From: Streptomyces sp. CB02400
Lineage (GTDB): Bacteria; Actinomycetota; Actinomycetes; Streptomycetales; Streptomycetaceae
NCBI RefSeq assembly: GCF_001905725.1
Contig: NZ_LIWB01000010.1
Location: 57,114-121,113, forward strand
DNA: 64,000 nt
Direction: 5' to 3'
Positions 15,523 to 23,090 of the stretch are shown piece after piece. The notes beneath the pieces are model-generated. The model did not search any database, was not told the DNA's origin, and saw only the letters and a program-made list of their open reading frames with translations. The position numbers were made by a program, and so were the translations under genes. How positions within the stretch are numbered: the first letter of the stretch is position 1; each line of letters starts with the position of its first letter.

Positions 15523-16122
15523 GTGCTCGACGCCGACTTCTTCCGCCGTTGGATGACGGCCACCGCCACGTCCGTGGACCGCGAGGCGGAGCGGCTCACC
15601 GCGCTCGACTCGCCGATCGGGGACGCCGATCACGGCAGCAACCTGCAGCGCGGGTTCCGGGCGGTGAAGGACGCGCTGGACAAGGAGCCGCCCACCACGC
15701 CCGGAGCGGTGCTGACCCAGGCCGGGCGGCTGCTCATCTCGACGGTGGGCGGTGCGTCCGGTCCGCTGTACGGGACGCTGCTGCGCCGCACCGGCAAGGC
15801 GCTCGGGGACGCCGCCGAGGTGGACGGCCGGCAACTGGCCGAGGCGCTGCGCGCCGGGGTGGACGCGGTGCGGCAGCTCGGTGGTGCCGCACCGGGCGAC
15901 AAGACGATGATCGACGCGCTGGTGCCCGCGGTGGACGCCCTCGGTGACTCCTTCGCCGCCGCGCGCGACGCCGCCGAGGAGGGTGCCGTGGCGACGACGC
16001 CGTTGCGGGCGCGCAAGGGCAGGGCCAGTTATCTGGGCGAGCGCAGTATCGGGCACCAGGATCCGGGGGCCACGTCGGCGGCGCTGCTGATCGCCGGGCT
16101 CGTGGAGGCCGGCGGTGAGTGA
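15523..16122 (+). CDS. dhaL: Dihydroxyacetone kinase subunit DhaL
   Basis: A 199-residue DhaL, the nucleotide-binding subunit. The Mg-ADP-binding segment DSPIGDADHGSN (about residues 29-40) holds the conserved aspartates, with GGASGPLYGTLL (about 79-90) and GDKTMIDAL (about 126-134) forming the rest of the nucleotide pocket; RKGRASYLGERSIGHQDPGATS is the typical C-terminal signature. GTG 15523 is chosen because AAGGAG sits 7 bases upstream; an in-frame ATG at 15502 would add seven residues. ADP stays bound and is rephosphorylated by DhaM rather than exchanged. The gene overlaps dhaM by 8 bases, suggesting translational coupling. Confidence 0.95.
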   Translation: MLDADFFRRWMTATATSVDREAERLTALDSPIGDADHGSNLQRGFRAVKDALDKEPPTTPGAVLTQAGRLLISTVGGASGPLYGTLLRRTGKALGDAAEVDGRQLAEALRAGVDAVRQLGGAAPGDKTMIDALVPAVDALGDSFAAARDAAEEGAVATTPLRARKGRASYLGERSIGHQDPGATSAALLIAGLVEAGGE

Positions 16123-16525
16123 CGGGAAGCTGGTGGGGATCGTGCTGGTGTCGCACAGCGCGGCGGTGGCCGCGTCGGTGGCGGAGCTGGCACAGGGCCT
16201 GGCGGGCGTCGGCGGGGCGGTTCCCGTGGCGCCGGCGGGCGGCACCGAGGGCGGCGGGCTGGGCACGAGCGCCGAGTTGATCGCCGCGGCGGCCGCGTCC
16301 GTCGACCGCGGGGCGGGGGTGGCCGTGCTGACCGACCTGGGCAGCGCGGTGCTCACCGTGAAGGCGCTGCTCGCCGAGGGTGACGAACTCCCCGAGCGCA
16401 CCAGGCTGGTGGACGCGCCGTTCGTGGAGGGCGCGGTGGCCGCGGTGGTCACGGCCGCCACGGGGGCGGACCTGGCGGCGGTGGAGGCGGCGGCCGTGGA
16501 GGCGTACACGTACCGGAAGGTGTGA
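16115..16525 (+). CDS. dhaM: PTS-dependent dihydroxyacetone kinase phosphotransferase subunit DhaM
   Basis: A 136-residue single-domain DhaM of the mannose-type EIIA fold. The phosphorylated histidine is His14 in GIVLVSHSAAVA. LTDLGSAVLTVKALL (about residues 76-90) and DAPFVEGAVAAVV (about 103-115) are family-typical. Unlike the E. coli protein it lacks fused HPr and EI-like domains, as is usual in actinobacteria, so it must receive phosphate from HPr encoded elsewhere. It starts at GTG 16115 inside the end of dhaL and is the last gene of the operon. Confidence 0.95.
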   Translation: MSDGKLVGIVLVSHSAAVAASVAELAQGLAGVGGAVPVAPAGGTEGGGLGTSAELIAAAAASVDRGAGVAVLTDLGSAVLTVKALLAEGDELPERTRLVDAPFVEGAVAAVVTAATGADLAAVEAAAVEAYTYRKV

Positions 16526-16549
16526 GGAGGGCGGCGGCGCCCGGCCGGT

Positions 16550-17377
16550 TCACTCGTCCGCGTCCACGAACCGCCGGGCCAGCCGTTCTCCTGCCGTCAC
16601 CGCGGCCTGGTGGTCCTCGATGGGGGTCACCCGGCTGTCCTTGAACACGATGTAGGTGACGCCGGAGGGTGTGCCGCCGCTGTGCGGGTCGGGGTCGATG
16701 CCGAGCGACTCGGCCATGGCGTAGGACGCCTCGCCGATGATGTCGGCGGGGCCGGTGTCGCCGACGACCCCGTACCGCACGCGGTCGCGGTACACCACCG
16801 CCACGACCGATCCGCCGCGCACGCCGTGGGACCGGTGGTTCCACACGGCGCTGGGCGCGGGCACCACCACGTAGGGGGTCTCCTCGGAGCTCAGCGGACG
16901 GCCGTCGGACTGGGCGAAGGCCGTGGAGGAGGAGAAGTACGGGTCGGTACGGGCGTTGCAGCGGAGACCGGGGCGGCCGTCGCAGTCGATGTCCATGTCG
17001 GCCTTCCAGAACACGGCGTCGCGGGTGCCGCACACCGGGACGGTGGCCTTGGCGCCGTGGTCCTCGCGGTAGCGGCCGCGGGAGACGGGGGCGCAGGTGC
17101 GTACCTTGGCCAGCAGGTCGGCGGCGGAGACGGGGGCCGTGCGCCGTGCGGGCGGTTCGTCGGCACGTGCCTCGGCCGGCGTGGGGGCCGGGGCCGTGCG
17201 CCGCACGGCCGGTTCGGAGCGTGCCTCGGCCGGCGCGGTGGTGGCGGGGGCAGGGGCCGTGCGCCGTGCGGCCGGTTCGGGGCGGGGCTGGGGCGCGGTG
17301 GCGGGGGGAGCCGAGGGGGCCAGCAGGGCGACACCGGCCATGGCCAGGGTGAGCGACTGGACACGGGACACGATCAA
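16550..17377 (-). CDS. Secreted glycoside hydrolase family 75 protein (chitosanase)
   Basis: A 275-residue secreted enzyme. The signal peptide (about residues 1-27) is followed by a low-complexity linker (about 28-85) with three RRTAP motifs, then a catalytic domain of about 190 residues. That domain shows the GH75 pattern: VFWKADMDIDCDG (about 123-135, with the catalytic acidic residues), YFSSSTAFAQSDGRPLSSEETPYVVVP, VVYRDRVRYGVVGDTGPADIIGEAS and a closing VTYIVFKDSRV. GH75 enzymes are endo-acting chitosanases that cut beta-1,4 glucosamine polymers outside the cell. The start is TTG 17377 or GTG 17371; GAGAGG lies 5 and 11 bases before them. It diverges from an FN3 lipoprotein, and a DasR-like site lies between. 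Confidence 0.85.
   Translation of the reverse strand: MIVSRVQSLTLAMAGVALLAPSAPPATAPQPRPEPAARRTAPAPATTAPAEARSEPAVRRTAPAPTPAEARADEPPARRTAPVSAADLLAKVRTCAPVSRGRYREDHGAKATVPVCGTRDAVFWKADMDIDCDGRPGLRCNARTDPYFSSSTAFAQSDGRPLSSEETPYVVVPAPSAVWNHRSHGVRGGSVVAVVYRDRVRYGVVGDTGPADIIGEASYAMAESLGIDPDPHSGGTPSGVTYIVFKDSRVTPIEDHQAAVTAGERLARRFVDADE
17133..17290. repeat. Imperfect tandem repeats coding the RRTAP linker
   Basis: Three copies of GGGGCCGTGCGCCG followed by a related 30-40-bp tail start at 17133, 17190 and 17253 (spacings 57 and 63 bp). They encode the RRTAP-containing linker of the chitosanase, so its length could vary by repeat slippage. Confidence 0.7.
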
Positions 17378-17762
17378 GGGGGCCTCTCGTCGGGGTCACG
17401 GACGCACACTCACGGGCACCTTTGCACCATTTCGTCCCGATATGGCGGCGTGACAGCCCCGACAGGGCCGGACGGAGCACGATCGCACCAGCGACCACGA
17501 CAAGGGGCCGGGGCTCGGGCCCGGGTCGACCCGGGCCGTCAGGCCACCCGCGCCGGCGCGGGATCTGCGACGACAGCGGTCCGCGCCACGGACCCGAACT
17601 CCCCTGCCTCAAGGGGTGGTTCGGCCCGTTCGGACTTCAGCATACGTAACGCGTGCGAGCGCTCCCCCGCCCCCGCCCTCTTGATGTGATCGCGTCACCC
17701 CAGCCATATTGGTACGGACCATTGTCCGAGCGGTCCCGTGTGCCGTCCCGGGAGGCAGAGTC
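17378..17762. other. Divergent intergenic region between chitosanase and FN3 lipoprotein
   Basis: About 385 bases without a gene. It should contain both promoters; the only clear element is the DasR-like site at 17709-17723. Confidence 0.6.
17709..17723. promoter_or_regulatory. DasR-like (dre) site
   Basis: TTGGTACGGACCATT keeps the TGGT-N4-ACCA core and 4-bp spacing of the dre consensus TGGTCTAGACCA; the spacer differs (ACGG instead of CTAG). It is 40 bp before the FN3 lipoprotein start, in the region shared with a chitosanase gene. That fits DasR control of chitin/chitosan genes by glucosamine phosphate. The assignment is inference. Confidence 0.45.
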
Positions 17763-18764
17763 GTGCGTGGTGTTCCCCCAGCCTTGTCCCCGCGTCGCCT
17801 TCTCGCGCTCGGCGGGGCTCTCCTGCTGCTCACCTCCTGCCGCTGGGGAGGCTCGGACGACCCCGGCGCTGGTGAACGGCCGCCCGGAGCGCCGACCGGT
17901 GTCACGGCCGAGGCGGGCAGCGCCACCAGTGTGCACGTCATGTGGAACGCGGTCGCCGCCGCCGACGCCGAGGTGAGCCAGTACGAGGTATATCGGGGCA
18001 CCACAAAGGTGAAAGAAGTGCCCGGTGCCGAGCACATGGTGGACGTCACCAGGCTCCGGCCCGCGACCACCTATGTGTTCACGGTACGGGCCCGGGACGC
18101 GGACGGACGGCTCGGGCCGCGCAGCCAGGAGGTCCGGGCGACGACACCCGGGGCGACCACGGCCGACGACACCGCTCCCACCCGTCCGGCGGAGCTTCGC
18201 GGCCGGGCCGCCGGCAGCCGGGCGGTCCAGTTGTCGTGGTCCGCCTCGAAGGACGACCGGGGTGTGGTGTCGTACAACATCTACCAGGGCGGAACGAAGA
18301 TCCACAGTGTGGGCGGGAACCAGACGGCCGCCGTGGTGACGGGGCTGCGGCCGGGCACCCGCTACTCCTTCACGGTCCGGGCCAGGGACGCGGCCGACAA
18401 CCTCTCCCCGGCCGGCGCCACCGTCCGCCTCACCACCGCGGGCAGCGCGGACGGCCGGACCGGCGCTCCCACCGGTTTCCGGGCCACCAGTGAACGGTCC
18501 GACGGCGCGTACCACATCGTCCTCCACTGGGTGCCGCCGCGCGTCGACGGGGTGGTCACCGAGTACGAGGTGCGCCTGGACGGCCGGGTCGCCACCTCGC
18601 TCGTCTACGGCGGTGACGCACCGCGCGACCGGGCGACGTACCGCTTCTACGCCGGCCGGGAGGCCGGGGTCGCCCACCGGGTGCGGATCCGGGCGATGCT
18701 GCCGGACGGTACCTGGGGCGGCTTCTCGGCGGAGCGCACGGTCACGACGGGCGCCGGGCGCTGA
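17763..18764 (+). CDS. Lipoprotein with three fibronectin type III domains
   Basis: A 333-residue exported protein. GTG 17763 is preferred because GGGAGG lies 7 bases upstream; an earlier in-frame start at 17709 would extend the signal with unsupported sequence. The signal peptide ends in a lipobox, LLLLTSC, with Cys26 as the expected lipidation site. Three FN3 modules follow at roughly residues 40-135, 140-225 and 235-330, each with the typical W core, YxVY strand and TxYxFTVRARD loop. FN3 domains in actinobacteria usually accompany chitinases and other polysaccharide enzymes, but no catalytic domain is present. It may tether or present carbohydrate enzymes at the membrane surface, such as the chitosanase encoded divergently. 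Confidence 0.85.
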   Translation: MRGVPPALSPRRLLALGGALLLLTSCRWGGSDDPGAGERPPGAPTGVTAEAGSATSVHVMWNAVAAADAEVSQYEVYRGTTKVKEVPGAEHMVDVTRLRPATTYVFTVRARDADGRLGPRSQEVRATTPGATTADDTAPTRPAELRGRAAGSRAVQLSWSASKDDRGVVSYNIYQGGTKIHSVGGNQTAAVVTGLRPGTRYSFTVRARDAADNLSPAGATVRLTTAGSADGRTGAPTGFRATSERSDGAYHIVLHWVPPRVDGVVTEYEVRLDGRVATSLVYGGDAPRDRATYRFYAGREAGVAHRVRIRAMLPDGTWGGFSAERTVTTGAGR

Positions 18765-18932
18765 CCCGGCCCCGGGGTCGGCCGCCCGGAGGAAGCCGTC
18801 ACCTGCCCGGATGCCGCCGGAGTGCGGGCCGGTCCGGGTGCCCGTTGGCTTGCCTCGTGGCAGCACGGGCGCTCCCCGACCTCGGCGGCGCAAGGGATGT
18901 ACCGCCGGCCGTGCCGCCGGAAAGCGGTCCAC

Positions 18933-19463
18933 ATGCGCAACTCGAAGCCACTGCTCCGCTCCGGTCCGACCGCGGCTGTCGCCGCCGCGCTCGCGCTGAC
19001 CCTGGCCGGGCCGGCCGCCGCGGCCGGGATCTCCGTCAGCACCACCGGGTCGACGGTCTCGGTGAGCACCAGTTCGTGCACCCAGATCAACGGCCACTGG
19101 GGCACCGCCTCGCTGCTCAGCAGCGGCCAGACGAGCTTCTCGCAAGGCCGTCAGGTGGCGCTGTCGGGGAGCAGTTCGGGACAGTCCGCCGCCTGGTCGA
19201 ATGTCAGTCCGGGCACGTACACGGTGGTCGTGGTGTGCTCGAACGGCAGCACCGCGGGCACGCAGTCCGTCGTCGTCTCCACGGCTCCCAGTCCCTCGGT
19301 CTCGCCCACGGCCTCGCCGTCCCGCGGGGTGATGGGCGGCGTCGGCGGCGGTTCGACGGACTACGGCACGGTCACTCTGGTGGCGGGCGGCGCACTGGTC
19401 GGCACGGGGATCGCCGCCACGGCCTGGTACCTGCGCCGCCGCAGCACTCCGCGCCACTTCTAA
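18933..19463 (+). CDS. Secreted, membrane-anchored hypothetical protein
   Basis: A 176-residue protein of no named family. The start is ATG 18933 with GGAAAG about 8 bases upstream. It has a signal peptide (about residues 1-30, ending in AGPAAAA), a Ser/Thr/Gly-rich beta-type extracellular part with two cysteines (SCTQINGHW and VVCSNGS), a Pro/Ser linker (PSPSVSPTASPS), then a C-terminal hydrophobic helix (TLVAGGALVGTGIAATAWYL) and an RRRS tail that would stay inside. This layout anchors a short domain to the outer face of the membrane. There is no LPxTG sorting motif. A MITE-like repeat begins right after its stop codon. Confidence 0.8.
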   Translation: MRNSKPLLRSGPTAAVAAALALTLAGPAAAAGISVSTTGSTVSVSTSSCTQINGHWGTASLLSSGQTSFSQGRQVALSGSSSGQSAAWSNVSPGTYTVVVVCSNGSTAGTQSVVVSTAPSPSVSPTASPSRGVMGGVGGGSTDYGTVTLVAGGALVGTGIAATAWYLRRRSTPRHF

Positions 19464-19678
19464 GGGGTGTCGTTCGGATCAGGCCGGCTCCGGTGAGGGG
19501 TGCCTTGCGGCTGGGCCGAGCGGGGTCTGGCGGTGGGGGTGCCTCCCACACCCTTCAGGCAGTGGGGGAGCATCGCAAGGCGGAGGAGGGCGCCAGGGCG
19601 GAGCCCTGGCGACCGACGACAACGCGGCGAGGCGCGGTGCCAGACCCCGCGACCCCGGCAGGATCCGAACGACACCCC
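19464..19678. mobile_element. MITE-like element with perfect 17-bp terminal inverted repeats
   Basis: A 215-bp segment is bounded by GGGGTGTCGTTCGGATC (19464-19480) and its exact reverse complement (19662-19678). A second perfect 12-bp pair lies inside it, GCGGGGTCTGGC at 19520-19531 and GCCAGACCCCGC at 19639-19650, plus GCCTTGCG / CGCAAGGC-type pairs, so the whole element can fold into one long imperfect hairpin. A 71-codon minus-strand frame spans it but shows no protein features. There is no transposase, and no clear target duplication is visible. It starts directly after a stop codon, where a terminator role would also fit. Confidence 0.65.
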
Positions 19679-19750
19679 CTGGACCCGGCGCCGGCCGCCG
19701 TCACGTCCGACGCGCTCCGGGCGGGCGGCCGGCGTCGACCCGTCGCGGTG

Positions 19751-20326
19751 TCACGCCTCCCGTACGCCCTGGCTCTCGGGTCCGCCGGTGTCCGGCAGCA
19801 GGGCGAACTCCGCCAGCGCGTGGTCGAGCCACTGGGTCCAGAAGGTCTCCAGGTCGATGCCGGCCCGCAGCACCAGATGGCGCAGCCGGTCCTCCGGTCC
19901 GTCCTTGCCGGGCGGGAAGTCGCGCTGCTCGATCTCCCGGTACTCCGCCAACTGGCGTTCGTGCAGCTCCCGGTGGCGCCGCAGGTCGGCCGCCAGGCCC
20001 GCGGTGCCGACCACGGCCGCCGCCCTCAGCCGCAGCAGCATCGCGTCGCGGTGCGGCTTGGGATCCTGGGACGCGGAGGTCCAGCGGGCCAGTTCCGCGC
20101 GCCCCGCCGGCAGGACCTCGTACGCCTTCTTCTGCCCCCGGGCCGGCTGCTCGGAGGGGAGGGCCCGGATCAGGCCCTCGGCCTCCAGTTTCCCCAGCTC
20201 GCGATAGATCTGTTGGTGCGTCGCGGACCAGAAGTAGCCGATCGACCGGTCGAACCGGCGGGTCAGCTCCAGCCCCGACGACGGCTTCTCGAGCAGGGCG
20301 GTGAGGATCGCGTGCGGGAGTGACAT
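19751..20326 (-). CDS. PadR family transcriptional regulator
   Basis: A 191-residue PadR protein. The winged helix is ILTALLEKPSSGLELTRRFDRSIGYFWSATHQQIYRELGKLEAEGLI (about residues 7-53), with the PadR-typical aromatic segment GYFW before the recognition helix. The C-terminal half is a helical dimerisation region rich in Arg and Glu (LRRHRELHERQLAEYREIEQ). PadR proteins are repressors of phenolic-acid or detoxification genes. The start is 31 bases after the stop of fadH on the same strand, so the two form an operon. A 20-bp palindrome before fadH is probably its operator, which would make the operon self-repressed. Confidence 0.93.
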   Translation of the reverse strand: MSLPHAILTALLEKPSSGLELTRRFDRSIGYFWSATHQQIYRELGKLEAEGLIRALPSEQPARGQKKAYEVLPAGRAELARWTSASQDPKPHRDAMLLRLRAAAVVGTAGLAADLRRHRELHERQLAEYREIEQRDFPPGKDGPEDRLRHLVLRAGIDLETFWTQWLDHALAEFALLPDTGGPESQGVREA

Positions 20327-20357
20327 GGGCTCATCCTAGGGACGGGCCGCGCCCGGC

Positions 20358-22373
20358 CTACAGCGCCGCCGCCAGCTCGGTGCCCTGCTTGATGGCGCGC
20401 TTGGCGTCCAGTTCGGCGGCCACGTCGGCGCCGCCGATCAGGTGGACGGCGCGTCCGGCGGCGACCAGTTCCTCGTACAGGTCGCGGCGCGGCTCCTGGC
20501 CGGTGCACAGGACGACGGTGTCGACCTCCAGGACGGTGCTCTCGCCGTCGACGGTGACGTGCAGTCCGGCGTCGTCGATCCGGTCGTAGCGCACGCCCGG
20601 GACCATGGTGACGCCGCGGTGCTTGAGTTCGGTGCGGTGGATCCAGCCGGTGGTCTTGCCGAGACCGGCGCCGACCTTGGACGTCTTGCGCTGCAGCAGG
20701 TGGACGGTGCGCGGCGGGGCGGGGCGCTCGGGTGCGGCGAGGCCGCCGGGGGCGCGGTAGTCGAGGTCGACGCCCCACTGACGGAAGTACGTCTCGGGGT
20801 TCTCGTGCGCCTTGTCGCCGCCGTCGGTGAGGAACTCGGCGACGTCGAAGCCGATGCCGCCCGCGCCGAGGATCGCGACCCGGTCGCCGACGGGGGCGCC
20901 GTCGCGCAGGACGTCGAGGTAGCCGAGGACGCTTCTGTGGTCGGCGCCGGGGATGTCGGGGACGCGCGGGGTGACGCCGGTGGCGACGACGACCTCGTCG
21001 TGGCCGGCCACGACGTCGGCGGTGACGCGCGTGTCGAGGCGTACGTCGACGGCCAGTTCGGCGAGGCGGGTGCGGAAGTAGCGCAGGGTCTCGTCGAACT
21101 CCTGCTTGCCGGGGACCTTGCGGGCCACGTTGAGCTGGCCGCCGATCTCGCTCGCGGCGTCGAACAGGGTGACGTGGTGGCCGCGTTCGGCGGCGCTCAC
21201 CGCGCAGGCCAGGCCGGCCGGTCCCGCGCCGACGACGGCGACGCGCTTGCGGCGGCGGGTCGGGGAGAGGACCAGCTCGGTCTCGTGACAGGCGCGCGGG
21301 TTGACCAGACAGGAGGTGATCTGCCCGCTGAAGGTGTGGTCCAGGCAGGCCTGGTTGCAGCCGATGCAGGTGTTGATCGCCTCGGGCCGGCCGTCCGCGG
21401 CCTTGGCGACGAAGTCGGGGTCGGCGAGCATCGGGCGGGCCATCGACACCATGTCCGCGCAGCCCTCGGCGAGCAACTGCTCAGCGAGTTCGGGGGTGTT
21501 GATGCGGTTGGTGGTGACCAGCGGGACCGACACCTCGCCCATCAGGCGCTTGGTCACCCAGGTGTACGCGCCGCGCGGCACGGAGGTGGCGATGGTGGGG
21601 ATGCGGGCCTCGTGCCAGCCGATGCCGGTGTTGATGATCGTGGCGCCGGCCTCCTCGACCGCCTTGGCCAGGGTGACCACCTCGTCCAGGGTGGAGCCGC
21701 CGGGCACCAGGTCGAGCATGGAGAGCCGGTAGATGACGATGAAGTCCTCGCCGACCGCCTCGCGCACCCGGCGGACGACCTCGACGGGGAAGCGCATGCG
21801 GTTCTCGTACGAGCCGCCCCAGCGGTCGGTGCGGTGGTTGGTCTGTGTAGCGATGAACTCGTTGATCAGGTAGCCCTCGGAGCCCATGATCTCGACGCCG
21901 TCGTAGCCGGCCCGCCGGGCGAGGCGGGCGGCGCGGGCGTAGTCGTCGACGGTGCGCTCGACCTCGGCGTCGGTCAGCTCGCGGGGCGGGAAGGGGCTGA
22001 TCGGCGCCTGCACGGGGCTGGGGGCGACCAGGTCCCGGTGGTAGGCGTACCGGCCGAAGTGCAGGATCTGCATCGCGATGCGCCCGCCCTCGCGGTGCAC
22101 GGCGTCGGTGACGGTCCGGTGCTGCTGCGCCTCGGCCTCGGTGGTGAGCTTCGCGCCGCCCTCGTAGGGCCGTCCCTCGTCGTTGGGGGCGATGCCGCCG
22201 GTGACGATGAGGCCGACCCCGCCGCGGGCGCGGGCGGCGTAGAACTCGGCCATGCGGGAGAAGCCGCCCTCGGCCTCCTCCAGGCCCACGTGCATGGAGC
22301 CCATGAGGACCCGGTTGGGCAGGGTGGTGAAGCCCAGGTCGAGGGGGGTCAGCAGGTGGGGGTAACGGCTCAT
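20358..22373 (-). CDS. fadH: NADPH-dependent 2,4-dienoyl-CoA reductase
   Basis: A 671-residue FadH-type fusion. The N-terminal FMN-binding TIM barrel of the old-yellow-enzyme family spans about residues 1-340. A four-cysteine [4Fe-4S] cluster follows (CIGCNQACLDHTFSGQITSC, about 343-362). The C-terminal part has two dinucleotide folds (VAVVGAGPAGLACA near 385 for FAD, and VAILGAGGIGFDVA near 505 for NADPH). The enzyme saturates 2,4-dienoyl-CoA intermediates in degradation of unsaturated fatty acids; related enzymes reduce other enones. The start is ATG 22373. padR follows on the same transcript, and the promoter region holds a perfect 20-bp palindrome. Confidence 0.95.
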   Translation of the reverse strand: MSRYPHLLTPLDLGFTTLPNRVLMGSMHVGLEEAEGGFSRMAEFYAARARGGVGLIVTGGIAPNDEGRPYEGGAKLTTEAEAQQHRTVTDAVHREGGRIAMQILHFGRYAYHRDLVAPSPVQAPISPFPPRELTDAEVERTVDDYARAARLARRAGYDGVEIMGSEGYLINEFIATQTNHRTDRWGGSYENRMRFPVEVVRRVREAVGEDFIVIYRLSMLDLVPGGSTLDEVVTLAKAVEEAGATIINTGIGWHEARIPTIATSVPRGAYTWVTKRLMGEVSVPLVTTNRINTPELAEQLLAEGCADMVSMARPMLADPDFVAKAADGRPEAINTCIGCNQACLDHTFSGQITSCLVNPRACHETELVLSPTRRRKRVAVVGAGPAGLACAVSAAERGHHVTLFDAASEIGGQLNVARKVPGKQEFDETLRYFRTRLAELAVDVRLDTRVTADVVAGHDEVVVATGVTPRVPDIPGADHRSVLGYLDVLRDGAPVGDRVAILGAGGIGFDVAEFLTDGGDKAHENPETYFRQWGVDLDYRAPGGLAAPERPAPPRTVHLLQRKTSKVGAGLGKTTGWIHRTELKHRGVTMVPGVRYDRIDDAGLHVTVDGESTVLEVDTVVLCTGQEPRRDLYEELVAAGRAVHLIGGADVAAELDAKRAIKQGTELAAAL

Positions 22374-22426
22374 CGGGCCCTCCGTGCGCGGTGTCGTGCC
22401 TGTAGTTGTAAGGCACGCGCACCGCT

Positions 22427-22446
22427 TTATGCAACTAGTTGCATAA
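22427..22446. promoter_or_regulatory. 20-bp palindromic operator TTATGCAACTAGTTGCATAA
   Basis: A perfect 20-bp palindrome in the short region between fadH and the divergent end of the next gene, about 55 bp before the fadH start. The A/T content is high for this genome. Symmetry and position suit repression of the fadH-padR operon by the PadR protein it encodes. Confidence 0.75.
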
Positions 22447-22475
22447 GAGACGGAGGGCACACGGGGCCGGGAGCG

Positions 22476-22847
22476 TCACCGGCTTTCGAGACGTACGTGC
22501 AGCTCCTCCTCCTGGTCACCGGGGACCGTGCTCAGGTCGTGCACCGTGAACAGGGAGCCCAGGGTCGTACGGAACCGGTCGATCGCCCAGTAGCCGCCGT
22601 GCACGTCGGCGTCGACCGACGAGGCCAGCCTGGCCTCGGGCCGAGCGCCCTCGCGGGCGTCGGCGACGTCGAAGGTGCCGAGCCAGACCGTCGGGCGGGT
22701 CTCGGAGAACTCCTCCGGTACGTCGTCGGAGCACCGGTCGGACGTGAAGCACGCGCACAGCGTGTCGAACACGATCCGGGCGTCGTCCTTGCTGCATCCG
22801 CTGATCTCGACCGAGACGGACTCCGGGTGCGGTCGCTCGCTGCCCAT
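22476..22847 (-). CDS. Conserved hypothetical protein, 123 residues
   Basis: A small soluble protein I cannot assign. ATG 22847 is supported by GAGAGGAG 8 bases upstream. It has an alternating strand-helix pattern: SVSVEISGCSKDDARIVFDTLCACF (about residues 10-34) looks like a strand followed by a helix, and the middle has VWLGTFDVADARE, then DADVHGGYWAIDRFRTTLGSLFTV. Three cysteines cluster early (SGCSKD, LCACF, DRC). The acidic C-terminus (GDQEEELHVRLE) ends the protein. Total length and beta-alpha rhythm suggest a small ferredoxin-like fold. It has no signal peptide and no clear operon partner. Confidence 0.7.
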   Translation of the reverse strand: MGSERPHPESVSVEISGCSKDDARIVFDTLCACFTSDRCSDDVPEEFSETRPTVWLGTFDVADAREGARPEARLASSVDADVHGGYWAIDRFRTTLGSLFTVHDLSTVPGDQEEELHVRLESR

Positions 22848-23090
22848 CGTGATCGCTCCTCTCGTGGCCCACGCGTCCCCCGCCCCCTCACTCAGCAAAG
22901 CACCACCCGGCGAAGAGCACTACCCGCGCGCCGCTGCCGCGGTGACGGCTTCGCGGGCGCCCGCCCCGATGGTGGGAGAAGCTGGAACCGGACGGCAGGA
23001 GCGGCGGAAAATCAGCCCCGCGCGCGGTAGAACAAGGGGTGTCGGCACGGTGACGACGTGCCGTGGGAATCGGTGAAGGCGGGGCGTGCG

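Noticed and set aside
17637..19457. 606-codon minus-strand frame over the FN3 lipoprotein
   Set aside because: Antisense of two clear exported proteins; Arg/Gly/Pro-rich with no family pattern.
19460..19675. 71-codon minus-strand frame
   Set aside because: It coincides exactly with the MITE-like element and has no protein features; best seen as repeat DNA.
20442..23030. 862-codon open frame on the plus strand
   Set aside because: It is the antisense shadow of fadH and its neighbour; composition is Val/Gly/Ala/Asp-rich low complexity with no domain.
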